A stretch of DNA of 64,000 bases from Bacillus pumilus (GTDB taxonomy: Bacteria; Bacillota; Bacilli; Bacillales; Bacillaceae): the NCBI GenBank assembly GCA_001938995.1, contig MKZN01000001.1:124001-188000 (forward strand), read 5' to 3'. The notes beneath the pieces were generated by a model, which made no database searches, was not told the DNA's origin, and saw only the letters and a list, made by a program, of their open reading frames with translations. Both the position numbers and the translations under genes were made by a program. Shown here piece after piece: positions 16,556-32,131 of this stretch; positions within the stretch are counted from its first letter, which is position 1, and every line of letters starts with the position of its first letter.

Positions 16556-18904
16556 ATGGGGAAAACAAAACATAAGGGGCCAATCAAACTCAATAAAAAA
16601 CCCTCACCAAAGCTCTGGGCCTCTTTTGCTCCTATGGGGCTCGGAAAAGTGAAACCTAAACACATCCGCGATACGATGAAAGTAGCATGGGAAAACAAAG
16701 ATAACCTCCCCTACGCCTACCGTATTTTAACGCAGGGCGTTTGTGATGGCTGTGCCCTAGGTGTATCAGGTTTATACGATCAGACACTCACAGGACCCCA
16801 TATATGCACAACTAGGCTTAATGTCCTTCGCCTGAATACAATGCCAGCCATTGACTCAAAATGGTTTCAAGACATTCACCAGTTAAAAAAAATGGATAGT
16901 ACCTCTCTTCGTAAACTTGGACGTATCCCTTATCCGCTTATTCGAAAAAAAGGAGAGAATGCGTTTACGCGTATTTCTTGGGATGATGCTTTAGATCAAA
17001 TCGCCGCTAAAATTAAATCGATTGATAAACAAAAACTTACTTTTTACTTAACGGCAAGAGGAATTACGAATGAAGTCTATTATACGGCGGCGAAGGCTGT
17101 ACGATTTATGGGTACAAATCATATCGATAACGCTTCCCGGATTTGCCATTCACCAAGTAAGACCGCTCTTAAACGTTCTCTCGGGATTGGGGCATCTAGC
17201 TGCAATTACAGTGATTGGATTGGAACAGATGTATTGATTTTTTGGGGCTCTGTCGCAGCAAACAATCAGCCTGTTTCCACTAAATATATGTACGCTGCTA
17301 AAAAGAAAGGGACCAAAATAATTGTCATCAACCCGTATAAAGAACCTGCGATGGAAAAGTACTGGGTGCCCTCTATTCCAGAAAGTGCGTTATTCGGTAC
17401 AAAAATAGCTGATGATTTTTATCAAGTCAATATAGGCGGCGACATTGCATTTATGAACGGTGTCATCAAACATTGGTTTGATATGGAGCAACATGCTCCC
17501 CATTCCGCTCTAGATCATGAATTCATTCAAGCACATACAACAGGTATAAAGGATTTAAAGCAGCATGTCTCACAGTTGAATTGGGAGGACTTAGAAGCAT
17601 CTTCAGGCTTGTCAAAAGAAAGAATGAAGGAATTTGCACTACTCCTTGCCAATGCCAATTCAGGTGTCTTTATATGGAGCATGGGACTCACCCAGCATCG
17701 CTTTGCAACTGATAATATATCACAGGTCGCAAATCTTGCCATGTTACGTGGATTTATTGGCAGAAAACATTGTGGGGTTATGCCAATTCGCGGACACAGT
17801 GGTGTACAAGGCTCTGGAGAAATGGGTGCTGATCCATTTGTTTTACCAGGCAGCGATTTTGATGAAGAGAATATTCAAAGAATCGAGAAGTTATGGGGAT
17901 TTGACATTCCAAAATGGCATGGTGATACCATTGGTCAATCTTTTGAAAAGATGGCCCTTCCAAAAGAACACCCACAAAAGCTCAAAATGCTATTTACTAG
18001 TGGCGGAAACTTTCTAGAAACGATGCCTAATCCAGAAGCCATTGAAAAGGCATTATCTGATCTTGAGCTCCGTGTCCATCAAGATATTATATTGAACACC
18101 TCCACACTTGTAGAGGCAGAAGAGGCAGTGATTGTCCTTCCTGCCATGACAAGGTATGAACAGCCTGGCGGAGGTACATCGACCAGTACAGAACGTATGG
18201 TATACTTCAGCCCAGAAATTGAAGGTCCACGTATGGAAGATGCTAGAGCAGAATGGGACATTTATATTGATCTTGCAAAAAGAGTCCGTCCAGATGATGC
18301 AAAGCTCATTCATTTTGAAAATGCGGAAGATATTCGCCGTGAAATTGCCATCGCAAATCGAAACTATGATGGCATTCAGCATTTGCGTCAGAAAGGAGAC
18401 GTTTTTCAATGGGGCGGTGCATGGCTTTGCGAAGATGGAATCTGTCCAACACCAGATGGAAAGGGACACCTTTTGCCCGCACAGCTACCTCAATTCCGGA
18501 AAGCTGAAGGTCATTTCAATATAACGACAAGACGAGGGAAACAATTCAACTCCATGATCTACAGCGAAAAGGATGTCTTTAATGGCGGAAATCGGCATTC
18601 TATTTTAATGAATGAGAAAGATGCGAAAGAGCTATACGTACAAGAAGGTGATCCAGTTGTTCTTTTTAATCAACATGGCTCCTATCAGGGCGTTGCTCAG
18701 TTTGGAGAATTAACCCGTGGAAATATTGCTGTTTATTGGCCAGAAGGAAATGTGTTAATACCTAAAGGCGTTTATGAGAGTTATTCACAAATTCCAGAAT
18801 ATCATACGACAGCTATATTAGAAAAAGCCGAAACCTTCCATGCGAGAAAAGATCAGCATTATGTTGAGAAACGCATCGATGAACTAGAAACAACCTTAAA
18901 TTAA
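16556..18904 (+). CDS. FdhF/YdeP-family molybdopterin oxidoreductase
   Basis: 782 residues of the formate-dehydrogenase/YdeP subgroup of bis-MGD enzymes. N-terminal cysteines CDGC and a later Cys (about residues 62-82) lie where the iron-sulfur cluster of FdhF is bound. ICHSPSKTA places Cys197 at the position of the molybdenum ligand (selenocysteine in E. coli FdhF). Molybdopterin-binding blocks FWGSVAANNQP, GFIGRKHCGVMPIRGHSGVQG and, near the C-terminus, RGKQFNSMIYSE follow. ATG 16556 has AGGAGGGTG upstream. The reaction is not settled for YdeP proteins; a formate dehydrogenase role is inferred from the neighbouring fdhD, moaA and OFA transporter. Confidence 0.88.
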   Translation: MGKTKHKGPIKLNKKPSPKLWASFAPMGLGKVKPKHIRDTMKVAWENKDNLPYAYRILTQGVCDGCALGVSGLYDQTLTGPHICTTRLNVLRLNTMPAIDSKWFQDIHQLKKMDSTSLRKLGRIPYPLIRKKGENAFTRISWDDALDQIAAKIKSIDKQKLTFYLTARGITNEVYYTAAKAVRFMGTNHIDNASRICHSPSKTALKRSLGIGASSCNYSDWIGTDVLIFWGSVAANNQPVSTKYMYAAKKKGTKIIVINPYKEPAMEKYWVPSIPESALFGTKIADDFYQVNIGGDIAFMNGVIKHWFDMEQHAPHSALDHEFIQAHTTGIKDLKQHVSQLNWEDLEASSGLSKERMKEFALLLANANSGVFIWSMGLTQHRFATDNISQVANLAMLRGFIGRKHCGVMPIRGHSGVQGSGEMGADPFVLPGSDFDEENIQRIEKLWGFDIPKWHGDTIGQSFEKMALPKEHPQKLKMLFTSGGNFLETMPNPEAIEKALSDLELRVHQDIILNTSTLVEAEEAVIVLPAMTRYEQPGGGTSTSTERMVYFSPEIEGPRMEDARAEWDIYIDLAKRVRPDDAKLIHFENAEDIRREIAIANRNYDGIQHLRQKGDVFQWGGAWLCEDGICPTPDGKGHLLPAQLPQFRKAEGHFNITTRRGKQFNSMIYSEKDVFNGGNRHSILMNEKDAKELYVQEGDPVVLFNQHGSYQGVAQFGELTRGNIAVYWPEGNVLIPKGVYESYSQIPEYHTTAILEKAETFHARKDQHYVEKRIDELETTLN

Positions 18905-18908
18905 AAAC

Positions 18909-18938
18909 AGCTGGGGTTTGATTTCCCCAGCTTGCTTG
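18909..18938. terminator. Terminator between the YdeP-type gene and the convergent vWA gene
   Basis: AGCTGGGG, 8-base loop, CCCCAGCT, then TGCTT; moderate T content on both sides. Confidence 0.6.
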
Positions 18939-18944
18939 AACATT

Positions 18945-19619
18945 TTAATGATCTAATGAGCTCGCTTCTTTTTGAAGAATGTCATTCAGTTCATCTGCAT
19001 TTGCTGCTGGCTGATATTGACCGCCTCCGGCTTTCGCAACAGATTGCAGGCTTTTTTCTTCTTTCTCATTCACATCAAAGCCAATGATATTGACGATTGT
19101 ATCAATTCCGTTTTCATGTAATTCCTTTGCTGCCTTAGAAGGGCTTCCGCCACATGTTTCTTTACCATCACTGACAACATACACAATATTTTTTCCTTCA
19201 GCTTGGTGATCTTCAAAATCTTGTTTCGTATCAGTTAATGCTTTTGCAAGTGGTGTAAAACCTGTTGGACCATACACGTTCAGTGCTTGTTGAAAAGTTG
19301 TTTGTTCATATGTGCCAAATCCATATACTGCTTCAGAGCTTGCACAAGAAACAGCTTTTCCTGCATTTTTGTTGGTGCCTTCATGTCCAAAAACACGAAG
19401 CAGGACTTCTGTATCCTCTGATAAGATACTCGCAAAACTTTGAATAGAGCGTTTTGCGATATCAATTTTCTTTTCCCCTTCAACTGATTGTGCCATACTA
19501 CCGCTTAAGTCGAGCAATATGACCACGTGAGCAGGCTCCTTTTTCGTCATAGCATGAGCCGGTGAAGAAAGAAGCAAGACGAGGCTAGCTAAAATGGTTA
19601 AAATGATATTTCTTTTCAT
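18945..19619 (-). CDS. ywmD: Secreted von Willebrand factor A protein (YwmD-like)
   Basis: 224 residues: signal peptide (MKRNIILTILASLVLLLSSPAHA) then a single vWA domain. The metal-ion MIDAS motif is DLSGSM, with later Thr and Asp positions in FTPLAKAL and VVSDGKETCGG. Such domains bind partner proteins through a divalent cation; no target is known. ATG 19619 starts the signal peptide; GGAG lies 11 bases ahead, a long spacing. Paralog of the next gene upstream (19704-20399), with a full terminator between them, so they are separate units. The ywmC/ywmD assignment follows B. subtilis order below spoIID. Confidence 0.83.
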   Translation of the reverse strand: MKRNIILTILASLVLLLSSPAHAMTKKEPAHVVILLDLSGSMAQSVEGEKKIDIAKRSIQSFASILSEDTEVLLRVFGHEGTNKNAGKAVSCASSEAVYGFGTYEQTTFQQALNVYGPTGFTPLAKALTDTKQDFEDHQAEGKNIVYVVSDGKETCGGSPSKAAKELHENGIDTIVNIIGFDVNEKEEKSLQSVAKAGGGQYQPAANADELNDILQKEASSLDH

Positions 19620-19656
19620 AAATATAGACACTCCTTTTTGATATGTTGTACAGAAA

Positions 19657-19691
19657 AAGAGAAACGATAGCATGAATCAATCGTTTCTCTT
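19657..19691 (-). terminator. Terminator of the upstream vWA gene
   Basis: AAGAGAAACGAT and ATCGTTTCTCTT form a perfect 12-pair stem with an 11-base loop; minus-strand T run follows. Confidence 0.85.
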
Positions 19692-19703
19692 CTCTTCAGC
19701 AAG

Positions 19704-20399
19704 TTATTCGTGTAGTTTTAATGATTCTGCCGTGAAGATAGAACCCATCTCTTTACCTGTGCTAGCTTGGTAGTAATGACCTTTACCTGCTTTGGCTACT
19801 TTCATTAATTGACCTTCATAGCCATCGTTAAAGTCTAATCCAATCACATTGACAACAGTAGACCCTTTTGATTGATGCAATTGTTTTGCTACCTTCACTG
19901 GATCTCCGCCACATGTTTCTTCACCATCAGTGATTAAGTACACAATGTGTTTTGTTCCGTTAAGCTGTTTGTCCGTTTGCTTTGCACTTTCAAGCGCACG
20001 TGCAATTGGTGTCCATCCATTTGGTCCAAGTCCGTTTAAAGAGTTTTCAAAGCTTTGCTTCTCGTAAGGCTGTACGCCATAAACGCCTCTAATGACTTCA
20101 CAAGATTGAGCTTTACCTGAATTTTTGTTGTTTCCTTCAGAACCAAACAAGCTCATACGGATCTGAGCGTTTTTCGGAAGTGACTGAGCAAATTTAAATA
20201 CCTCTTGTTTTGCTAGGTCAAATTTGCGTTCTCCATCTACCTTTCTTGCCATGCTACCACTAGCATCAAGTAAGATTGTCACTCTTACATCTTTCTTAGG
20301 GTTCTTGTCAGTTGTGGCTTCTGCAAATACTGGTGAAGAGATTGACATTGATAATGTCAATACAGCTAAGGTTACGAGTGTAAATACTTTTTTAAACAT
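19704..20399 (-). CDS. ywmC: Secreted von Willebrand factor A protein (YwmC-like)
   Basis: 231 residues: signal peptide (cleavage likely after VFA at about residue 26), then a vWA domain with MIDAS DASGSM, the SFENSLNGLGPNGWTPIARAL block and YLITDGEETCGGDP. Close paralog of the 18945-19619 protein along its whole length. ATG 20399 has AAGGAGG upstream. The two copies keep the same pair of cysteines around SCEVIRGVYG and ETCGGD, which probably form a disulfide outside the cell. Function unknown. Confidence 0.83.
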   Translation of the reverse strand: MFKKVFTLVTLAVLTLSMSISSPVFAEATTDKNPKKDVRVTILLDASGSMARKVDGERKFDLAKQEVFKFAQSLPKNAQIRMSLFGSEGNNKNSGKAQSCEVIRGVYGVQPYEKQSFENSLNGLGPNGWTPIARALESAKQTDKQLNGTKHIVYLITDGEETCGGDPVKVAKQLHQSKGSTVVNVIGLDFNDGYEGQLMKVAKAGKGHYYQASTGKEMGSIFTAESLKLHE

Positions 20400-20719
20400 T
20401 TTTTCTTCCTCCTTATGTATTTAATTGAATCACCTTAATCGTAAAAGATTCTGACTTAGAATGGTATAGGACTCGATCCCTTTTTCTCTTTCATCAAAAT
20501 CACTAAAATTATGTCAGATGTCTAGATATATTCGCCTAACGCATCATTTTTTTCTCCTTTTTCTCTGTCTTTCGAGGGGCTTTGTATCGGCCATCAGTTC
20601 TTGTCGGGACATAAATGTTTAAGTTTTCCTGCACTGCGTCTTAAGTCTCAATTTGACACATTCTGTTCAAACCTTTTCAAAAAAACAAAAAGATGCCCCG
20701 TTTTGGAGCACCTTTGTTG
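20400..20719. other. Intergenic region between ywmC-like gene and spoIID
   Basis: Holds the ywmC ribosome site at its left end and the spoIID terminator at its right end. The middle is AT-rich with no coding frame, repeat or promoter that I could support. Confidence 0.5.
20691..20713 (-). terminator. Terminator of spoIID
   Basis: On the minus strand AGGTGCTCC, short loop, GGGGCATCT (two G-T pairs), then TTTTTGTTTTTTT. Confidence 0.8.
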
Positions 20720-21745
20720 TTATTTTTTAGCCATGTACGTGTTGAGAAAGCGGTCAGCTGATTCGATGCGAACCCCTTTATAATAATGTTTTACAATGCT
20801 TTCTACTTTTTTTCCTGACTGCGCCATATAATGCGCACCATATTGACTCATTCCCACGCCATGGCCATATCCTTTCGTCGTAATGACGATTTGTTGGCCA
20901 TTTCGCACCCACGTGAAATCTGCCGAGTGCAGTCCGAGTGATTCACGAATGGTTCTGCCTGTTAGCGTTTTACCGTTTATCACTGCTTTGGCTACTTGGT
21001 TGCCTGGTGTGCGCTCTACAATCTCTCCCACCTGATTCTGATTGGTGAGGGTCACACCCAATTTTTGCTGAAATTCACTGACCGTGATCGTTTTGGTATT
21101 TTGAAACTTTGGAGACTTGGTGTCCCATTTGCTTGAGACGCTTTTTAAATAAGGGATTTCGTTTTTCCAATAGGCTTCTGCGTTTTCAGTCTTCCCATTA
21201 CTTGTTGAAAAGAAAGAGGCATCGATCGGTTTTTCGTCATACGTCAACACGTTTCCTTGCGTGCTAGCGACAGCCACTGTGATCTTTTTTAATTTCCTAT
21301 CGTACGATTTCCCCCAAATTTTCTTGAGTTCCTGCTTATTTTTGTAGACTTGGAACATTTGGGTGTCATCGACAAGTGAGCCTTTCGGTGATTTCACGGT
21401 CTTATCAATGATCATTTGTCTGACGATATACGTTCTAGCGGCGAGTGCCTGTGCTTTAAGCGCCTCTATTTCGAAATCAGCCGGCATTTCAGAGGCGACT
21501 ACACCGATGACATACTCTTCTAAGGGGATATTTTCTACTTGCTGATGAGCTGATCGATATACGGGAATGGAGACGGGTGATTGCTTCAATTTCACTGAAC
21601 CTTTCACTTCTTGTGTGACTGATGGTTCCGCCGCTACGTGTTGATTAGCCGTTGGTTTTCCTTGAAATGTCGGCAACACAAGTAAGGTTGGAATCATTAA
21701 AATGATGATGCATATTCCTGCGATTGTCCATATCATTGGTTTCAT
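20720..21745 (-). CDS. spoIID: Stage II sporulation protein D (septal peptidoglycan lytic transglycosylase)
   Basis: 341 residues, mother-cell membrane-anchored enzyme that cuts glycan strands during engulfment together with SpoIIM and SpoIIP. One N-terminal helix (about 5-27), then the SpoIID/LytB domain with PLEEYVIGVVASEMPADFEIEALKAQALAARTYIVRQ, where Glu near residue 88 is the family's catalytic residue, and GYGHGVGMSQYGA near the end. ATG 21745 (MKPMIW) matches the known N-terminus; the in-frame ATG at 21760 has no ribosome site. Preceded by a sigma-E promoter, and downstream of murAA as in B. subtilis. Confidence 0.96.
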   Translation of the reverse strand: MKPMIWTIAGICIIILMIPTLLVLPTFQGKPTANQHVAAEPSVTQEVKGSVKLKQSPVSIPVYRSAHQQVENIPLEEYVIGVVASEMPADFEIEALKAQALAARTYIVRQMIIDKTVKSPKGSLVDDTQMFQVYKNKQELKKIWGKSYDRKLKKITVAVASTQGNVLTYDEKPIDASFFSTSNGKTENAEAYWKNEIPYLKSVSSKWDTKSPKFQNTKTITVSEFQQKLGVTLTNQNQVGEIVERTPGNQVAKAVINGKTLTGRTIRESLGLHSADFTWVRNGQQIVITTKGYGHGVGMSQYGAHYMAQSGKKVESIVKHYYKGVRIESADRFLNTYMAKK

Positions 21746-21779
21746 ATTGGCTGCCCCCATTTGTCATTGAATCTCTTTT

Positions 21780-21809
21780 ATCATATGGGCAAGGACAAGC
21801 CAATATGAC
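21780..21809 (-). promoter_or_regulatory. Sigma-E promoter of spoIID
   Basis: Minus strand GTCATATT (21802-21809), 14-base spacer, CATATGAT (21780-21787), close to the sigma-E consensus. spoIID is a known sigma-E gene. Confidence 0.85.
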
Positions 21810-21952
21810 AGCTTCTTTCCTTTATTGGACAAGTCTTTCGGCAGGGAATCTATGCGCATGGTGTTTTGATTTTACTGGTCGTCTTGATGAATAAAATTTT
21901 ATACGATTGGATACACTAATGATAAGCTTTTGAATGAGGCATTCTATGATTC

Positions 21953-21996
21953 TAAAAAAAAAATCAGCATGCCCTATTGGACACACTGATTCCTTT
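21953..21996 (-). terminator. Terminator of murAA
   Basis: AATCAG and CTGATT enclose TGTGTCC/GGGCATG; minus strand continues with a long T run. Confidence 0.75.
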
Positions 21997-22000
21997 TTTA

Positions 22001-23308
22001 TTACGCATTCAGATCTGACACAACTTGCTCTTGTGTTACATCCGCTGATTCATCATTTACTCTTTCAATGTCTGCACCGATTGCTGCTAGTTTTTGATGG
22101 AAGTCCACATACCCACGGTCAATGTGCTTCAACTCCGTCACACGTGTGTGACCTTCTGCCACTAATCCAGCAAGTACTAGTGCTGCTCCTGCTCTTAAAT
22201 CAGTAGCCGCCACTTCAGCTCCTTGAAGCTGAACCGGGCCATTGATAATCACAGAGCGACCCTCAATTTTAATATCGCCATTCATACGGCGGAATTCTTC
22301 AGCATGCATAAAACGGTTTTCAAATACAGTTTCTGTGATCATACTTGTTCCGTTCGCACGAAGCAATAGCGCCATCATCTGAGATTGCATATCCGTTGGG
22401 AACCCAGGGTGTGGCATTGTTTTTAGATCGATTGGCTTGAGCTCAGATGGTCCAATCACTCTTAAACCTTCTTCTTCTTCAATGATCTGAATACCCATTT
22501 CTTCCATTTTCGCTACAAGTGAAGTGAGATGCTCTGGTACTGCACCTTTTACAAGGACATTGCCTTCTGTAATGGCTGCTGCCACCATGAAAGTACCCGC
22601 TTCAATTCTGTCAGGGATGATGTTATGTTTTGCACCGTAAAGTGTTTCAACACCTTCAATTTTGATGGTACCTGTACCAGCCCCACGGATCTTACCGCCC
22701 ATGGCGTTGATATAGTTGGCCAAATCAACAATTTCAGGTTCTTTTGCTACGTTCTCTAAAATGGTTGTTCCTTCTGCTAACGCTGCTGCCATGATGATGT
22801 TTTCTGTTGCACCAACACTTGGGAAATCCAAATAGATCTTCGCACCTTTAAGACGGCCTTGTACTTCAGCCTCGATGAATCCATTACCTACTTGAATTTT
22901 AGCGCCCATTGCTTCGAAACCTTTCAAATGCTGATCAATTGGTCTTGAACCAATCGCACAGCCGCCAGGTAAGGCTACTCTTGCATGGCCTGTTCTAGCT
23001 AAAAGTGGTCCCATGACGAGCACAGATGCTCGCATTTTACGGACATACTCAAACGGAGCCTCAGTTTGCAATGCATGAGATGCATCTACTGATACTTCGT
23101 TATTTTCAAAATGTACTTCTGCTCCTAAATGACGTAACACTTCATTGATTGTATATACATCGGAGAGCGTAGGTACATCACAAATTACGCTTTTTTCTGT
23201 ACTTGCTAACAAAGATGCAGCGATAACTGGTAAAACGGCATTTTTTGCGCCTTCTACTTTAACTGTGCCGTTTAACTTTTGACCGCCGCGGACGATGATT
23301 TTTTCCAA
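22001..23308 (-). CDS. murAA: UDP-N-acetylglucosamine 1-carboxyvinyltransferase MurAA
   Basis: 435 residues, cytoplasmic. Adds enolpyruvate from PEP to UDP-GlcNAc, the first committed step of peptidoglycan synthesis. Fosfomycin-sensitive Cys is in [13 protein letters not shown] (around 115); other blocks are [27 protein letters not shown] and the [11 protein letters not shown] end. A second murA is at 49570-50859. This copy lies between ywmB and spoIID, the essential murAA locus of B. subtilis. The last 10 residues are divergent and acidic. Downstream hairpin at 21953 separates it from spoIID. Confidence 0.96.
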   Translation of the reverse strand: MEKIIVRGGQKLNGTVKVEGAKNAVLPVIAASLLASTEKSVICDVPTLSDVYTINEVLRHLGAEVHFENNEVSVDASHALQTEAPFEYVRKMRASVLVMGPLLARTGHARVALPGGCAIGSRPIDQHLKGFEAMGAKIQVGNGFIEAEVQGRLKGAKIYLDFPSVGATENIIMAAALAEGTTILENVAKEPEIVDLANYINAMGGKIRGAGTGTIKIEGVETLYGAKHNIIPDRIEAGTFMVAAAITEGNVLVKGAVPEHLTSLVAKMEEMGIQIIEEEEGLRVIGPSELKPIDLKTMPHPGFPTDMQSQMMALLLRANGTSMITETVFENRFMHAEEFRRMNGDIKIEGRSVIINGPVQLQGAEVAATDLRAGAALVLAGLVAEGHTRVTELKHIDRGYVDFHQKLAAIGADIERVNDESADVTQEQVVSDLNA

Positions 23309-23340
23309 GGTCTTCCCCTCCGCGTCCCAAATTCTCTATA

Positions 23341-24075
23341 TTAATATTCAGTCGTTACGATTGGTGTGCCAACCGTAATCGTATGTTTTTCGTTCATTTC
23401 CGAACTTCTTATGGCAATTTGAACATTCATTTTATCATTTGAAGTCATAATGAACTGTTCCCACTTATCTGTGTAAGCGGAAAGCGATACAAAATTAGAC
23501 TCAACGAGATACTCAACTGGTTTTGCTTGAAATTCATTTGCTAACATTTCAGCTTTTTTTTGCAAAACAACATCCATCATACCATTTACATGACCATCGA
23601 GACAAGTAAAGATCACAAACTTTTCTTGTAATATGCTTTTTGCATCATTTACGAACTGATCATATGTATGCTCCCAGGTATTCAGTGGGTGAGTTCCTTT
23701 TTGCTCATATAATAAATACGACTTTTGTTTGGATTTTGTGTCGGTCTTCACGAGTAAAATTTTCGAAAATGTATCATTTTTTTCATTTTTGTATATTCCT
23801 GTGACTTTGGTGACATGTTTCTCTTTTTTTTCGGTCCACTCATACTGTCGTAGTTCGTCTTTCAAACGTTTCACTTTTTCTGAAAATTGTTTTGATGTGA
23901 TGTCTACATTTGTTTTGGCATGAAGTGTCCATCCATCTACTACCACTTCCTGCTCTTTCAGACCTTCTGCCATTTGAGCGAGCGGGGATGATTCTTCCGC
24001 ACGAACACCTTGTATCATAAGAACAAAAAATAAAATAAACGCAAATAATGGCCAACCTGTTACACACTTTCTCAC
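23341..24075 (-). CDS. ywmB: YwmB family protein, secreted
   Basis: 244 residues with an N-terminal signal-type helix (about 8-26, ending VRAEE). The mature part has alternating lysine-rich strands and helices, consistent with the TATA-box-like fold reported for YwmB; two cysteines only, one inside the FTCLDGHVNG segment. Function unknown. It is 32 bases upstream of murAA on the same strand and may be co-transcribed with it, the arrangement conserved in Bacillus. Confidence 0.85.
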   Translation of the reverse strand: MRKCVTGWPLFAFILFFVLMIQGVRAEESSPLAQMAEGLKEQEVVVDGWTLHAKTNVDITSKQFSEKVKRLKDELRQYEWTEKKEKHVTKVTGIYKNEKNDTFSKILLVKTDTKSKQKSYLLYEQKGTHPLNTWEHTYDQFVNDAKSILQEKFVIFTCLDGHVNGMMDVVLQKKAEMLANEFQAKPVEYLVESNFVSLSAYTDKWEQFIMTSNDKMNVQIAIRSSEMNEKHTITVGTPIVTTEY

Positions 24076-24191
24076 TTGTCATTCCCCCTTGCTACCAGTG
24101 TTGCCGCATGGGGTTGAATGCATACGTGGAAAAAGTGGTCAAAGGCCATACTTTTGTCTGTTCCCGAAGGTGCATTTATACAAACCTTATA

Positions 24192-24422
24192 TTAAAACAT
24201 ATAAGGAATTTGTCTGGAGAAATTTAAATAATCAAGGAAGAAATTACTGACTATAGATGCAATGGCAATGGTCACAAGCATCATCAGCAATCTTGCTTGA
24301 ACAATTTTTCCTTTTTTAATCAATGGATCAATATTCACGGCGAGCAAAGCCCACCAGGTAATCGCGATAAAAAACAGGTGGATCACGATACTCACTATCG
24401 CTTGTTGTCCTACATCTTCCAT
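24192..24422 (-). CDS. ywzB: Small membrane protein YwzB (DUF1146)
   Basis: 76 residues with two membrane helices (about 8-28 and 45-65), matching the DUF1146/YwzB family including VQARLL and SNFFLDYL. The ATG at 24422 (MEDVGQQ) is used since the family begins there and GGAGG lies upstream (spacing about 10); the frame open to 24500 is longer but not family-like. Lies between ywmA (divergent) and ywmB. Function unknown. Confidence 0.85.
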   Translation of the reverse strand: MEDVGQQAIVSIVIHLFFIAITWWALLAVNIDPLIKKGKIVQARLLMMLVTIAIASIVSNFFLDYLNFSRQIPYMF

Positions 24423-24589
24423 ACGGTTGAATCCTCCTTTTCTTTCTGTAAAGGAAAACTCCCTTTCATTATATCCTCGAAAATCCGAAAGATGATTCAT
24501 TTGGAAAAAAGACCTACATTTAGTGTGAATCCCCTCTTATACTAAATGCCAAGGAGATGTTATACTTCGTTTGGAAGGAGCTGAACATA

Positions 24590-25057
24590 TTGAAAGATTC
24601 TTTTCCTCACTTTGTTGATTTGTACGGAGAACTGGTTCCCTCATTTGATCATGAATGGGAAGCCATTGCATTCTACTTTGATTATAGACAGACACAGCTA
24701 CAAGAATTAGCGCAATTGTGTCATTTTCATAACATTTCTTTAGATTATTCGGAAGATAGCCTATATCAGCTTGAAGCCTTATACTTCGATGCTTTTGCTC
24801 AGCAGCTATTTGCTGAATGGAAAATGCCAATTGATGCATTAGAAGCCATGATGAGTGTATATGTGGGAGAGGTTGTGATCCGGTATCATCCCGATGCTGA
24901 TTGGGTGGTGCGTCCTTATATGGACTCTTCGCATCAATACACGCTTGGTTTGCGCCGAAACAATAAAACGTGGCATAGTACGCAGTTTTGTGAGCACTTA
25001 TATCTTGAAAAGCAAGCATCTCATCCTTATGTGGCGTTATATCAATCTTTCATGTAA
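24590..25057 (+). CDS. ywmA: Conserved protein YwmA
   Basis: 155 residues from TTG 24590, which has GGAAGGAG at 24573-24580; an in-frame ATG at 24557 precedes that site and is not used. Soluble, rich in Tyr, Phe and Trp, no known catalytic motif (DSFPHFVDLYGELVPSFDHEWEAI at the start). Position between ywzB and the end of the ATP synthase operon is the same as in B. subtilis. Convergent with atpC across a shared terminator. Function unknown. Confidence 0.82.
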   Translation: MKDSFPHFVDLYGELVPSFDHEWEAIAFYFDYRQTQLQELAQLCHFHNISLDYSEDSLYQLEALYFDAFAQQLFAEWKMPIDALEAMMSVYVGEVVIRYHPDADWVVRPYMDSSHQYTLGLRRNNKTWHSTQFCEHLYLEKQASHPYVALYQSFM

Positions 25058-25064
25058 ACCTTAA

Positions 25065-25099
25065 AAAATCCTTCTTATCGCGGTGATAAGAAGGATTTT
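25065..25099. terminator. Bidirectional terminator of the atp operon and ywmA
   Basis: AAAATCCTTCTTATC and GATAAGAAGGATTTT form a perfect 15-pair stem with a 5-base loop; T rich in both directions. Confidence 0.9.
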
Positions 25100-25104
25100 C
25101 TGTT

Positions 25105-25512
<408 letters not shown>

Positions 25513-25524
25513 CTAAGGACCAGA

Positions 25525-26964
<1,440 letters not shown>

Positions 26965-26969
26965 TTATT

Positions 26970-27869
<900 letters not shown>

Positions 27870-27925
27870 TCATTTACGTGAAAAGAGAGAAAAAGAGAAT
27901 CTTTTTCTCTCGGAAAGATTACAAA

Positions 27926-29992
<2,067 letters not shown>

Positions 29993-29996
<4 letters not shown>

Positions 29997-30514
29997 CGGC
30001 TTTCGCCTGCCTCTTTAAGGTACTCTTGAATCAATTTCTCTTGTGCTTGTTCATCAAGTTCTTTTTCAATTACTTTAGATGCAATTAAGACAGATAGTGA
30101 TGCAACCTGCTCACGCAGTGCAGCCACAGCTTGTTCTTTTTCTTTCACGATTTCAGTTCTAGCAGACTCCTTCAAGCGCTCTGATTCTTGACGTGCTGCT
30201 TGAATGATCTCTTCTTTTTGTTTCTCACCAAGCTTTTTCGCATTTTCGATGAGTGTATGTGATTCTTCGCGCGCTTCCTTCAAAAGGACACGTTGTTCTT
30301 CAAGTAGTTTTTCAGCTTCAACGTGCTTTTGTTCAGCACTTGAAATTTCGTTTCCTATATAATCTTCACGCTGTTTCATAACCCCTAATAAAGGTTTAAG
30401 CGCAAATTTCTTTAAAAGTGAAAGCAGAATGAGCAAGGCTATCAGTTGGAAAAGCATATCTCCACCTGTGAATATACCAGTACTTGCTCCTAGTACCATT
30501 GGTAACTGTGACAT
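29993..30514 (-). CDS. atpF: ATP synthase Fo b subunit
   Basis: 173 residues, peripheral stalk. One N-terminal membrane helix (about 18-36, [18 protein letters not shown]), then a long charged coiled coil through to the end. ATG 30514. It follows atpE after a 131-base gap holding a strong hairpin. Confidence 0.96.
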
Positions 30515-30572
30515 GTTCGTTAGGCAACTCCCTTCCTAAAGTTAATTGTTAAGAAACCATAAAACATAAAGG

Positions 30573-30609
30573 AATGGCGAAGGTTCTGTCTAGAATGATC
30601 TTCGCCATT
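30573..30609 (-). terminator. Hairpin between atpE and atpF
   Basis: AATGGCGAAG and CTTCGCCATT, a 10-pair stem with a 17-base loop, followed on the minus strand by CCTTTATGTTTT. It lies inside the operon, just after atpE, whose product is needed in about ten copies; partial termination or 3'-end protection of upstream mRNA is a reasonable guess. Confidence 0.65.
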
Positions 30610-30645
30610 TCGTCTCATATAGTCTATTGAGCAGTTCTTAACACA

Positions 30646-30858
<213 letters not shown>

Positions 30859-30910
30859 TTATAAAGCTCCTCCTTTAATTTACGTCCATATAAGGACAAG
30901 AAATTTACAT

Positions 30911-32036
<1,126 letters not shown>

Positions 32037-32131
32037 CACTATCTATCTCCTGGTGAAGAATTTTGTGAAAAAAGGCAAATAATGGTGATGTTATCCATAG
32101 AAAAGACGAATATTTACAAGCCGTCCTATTC

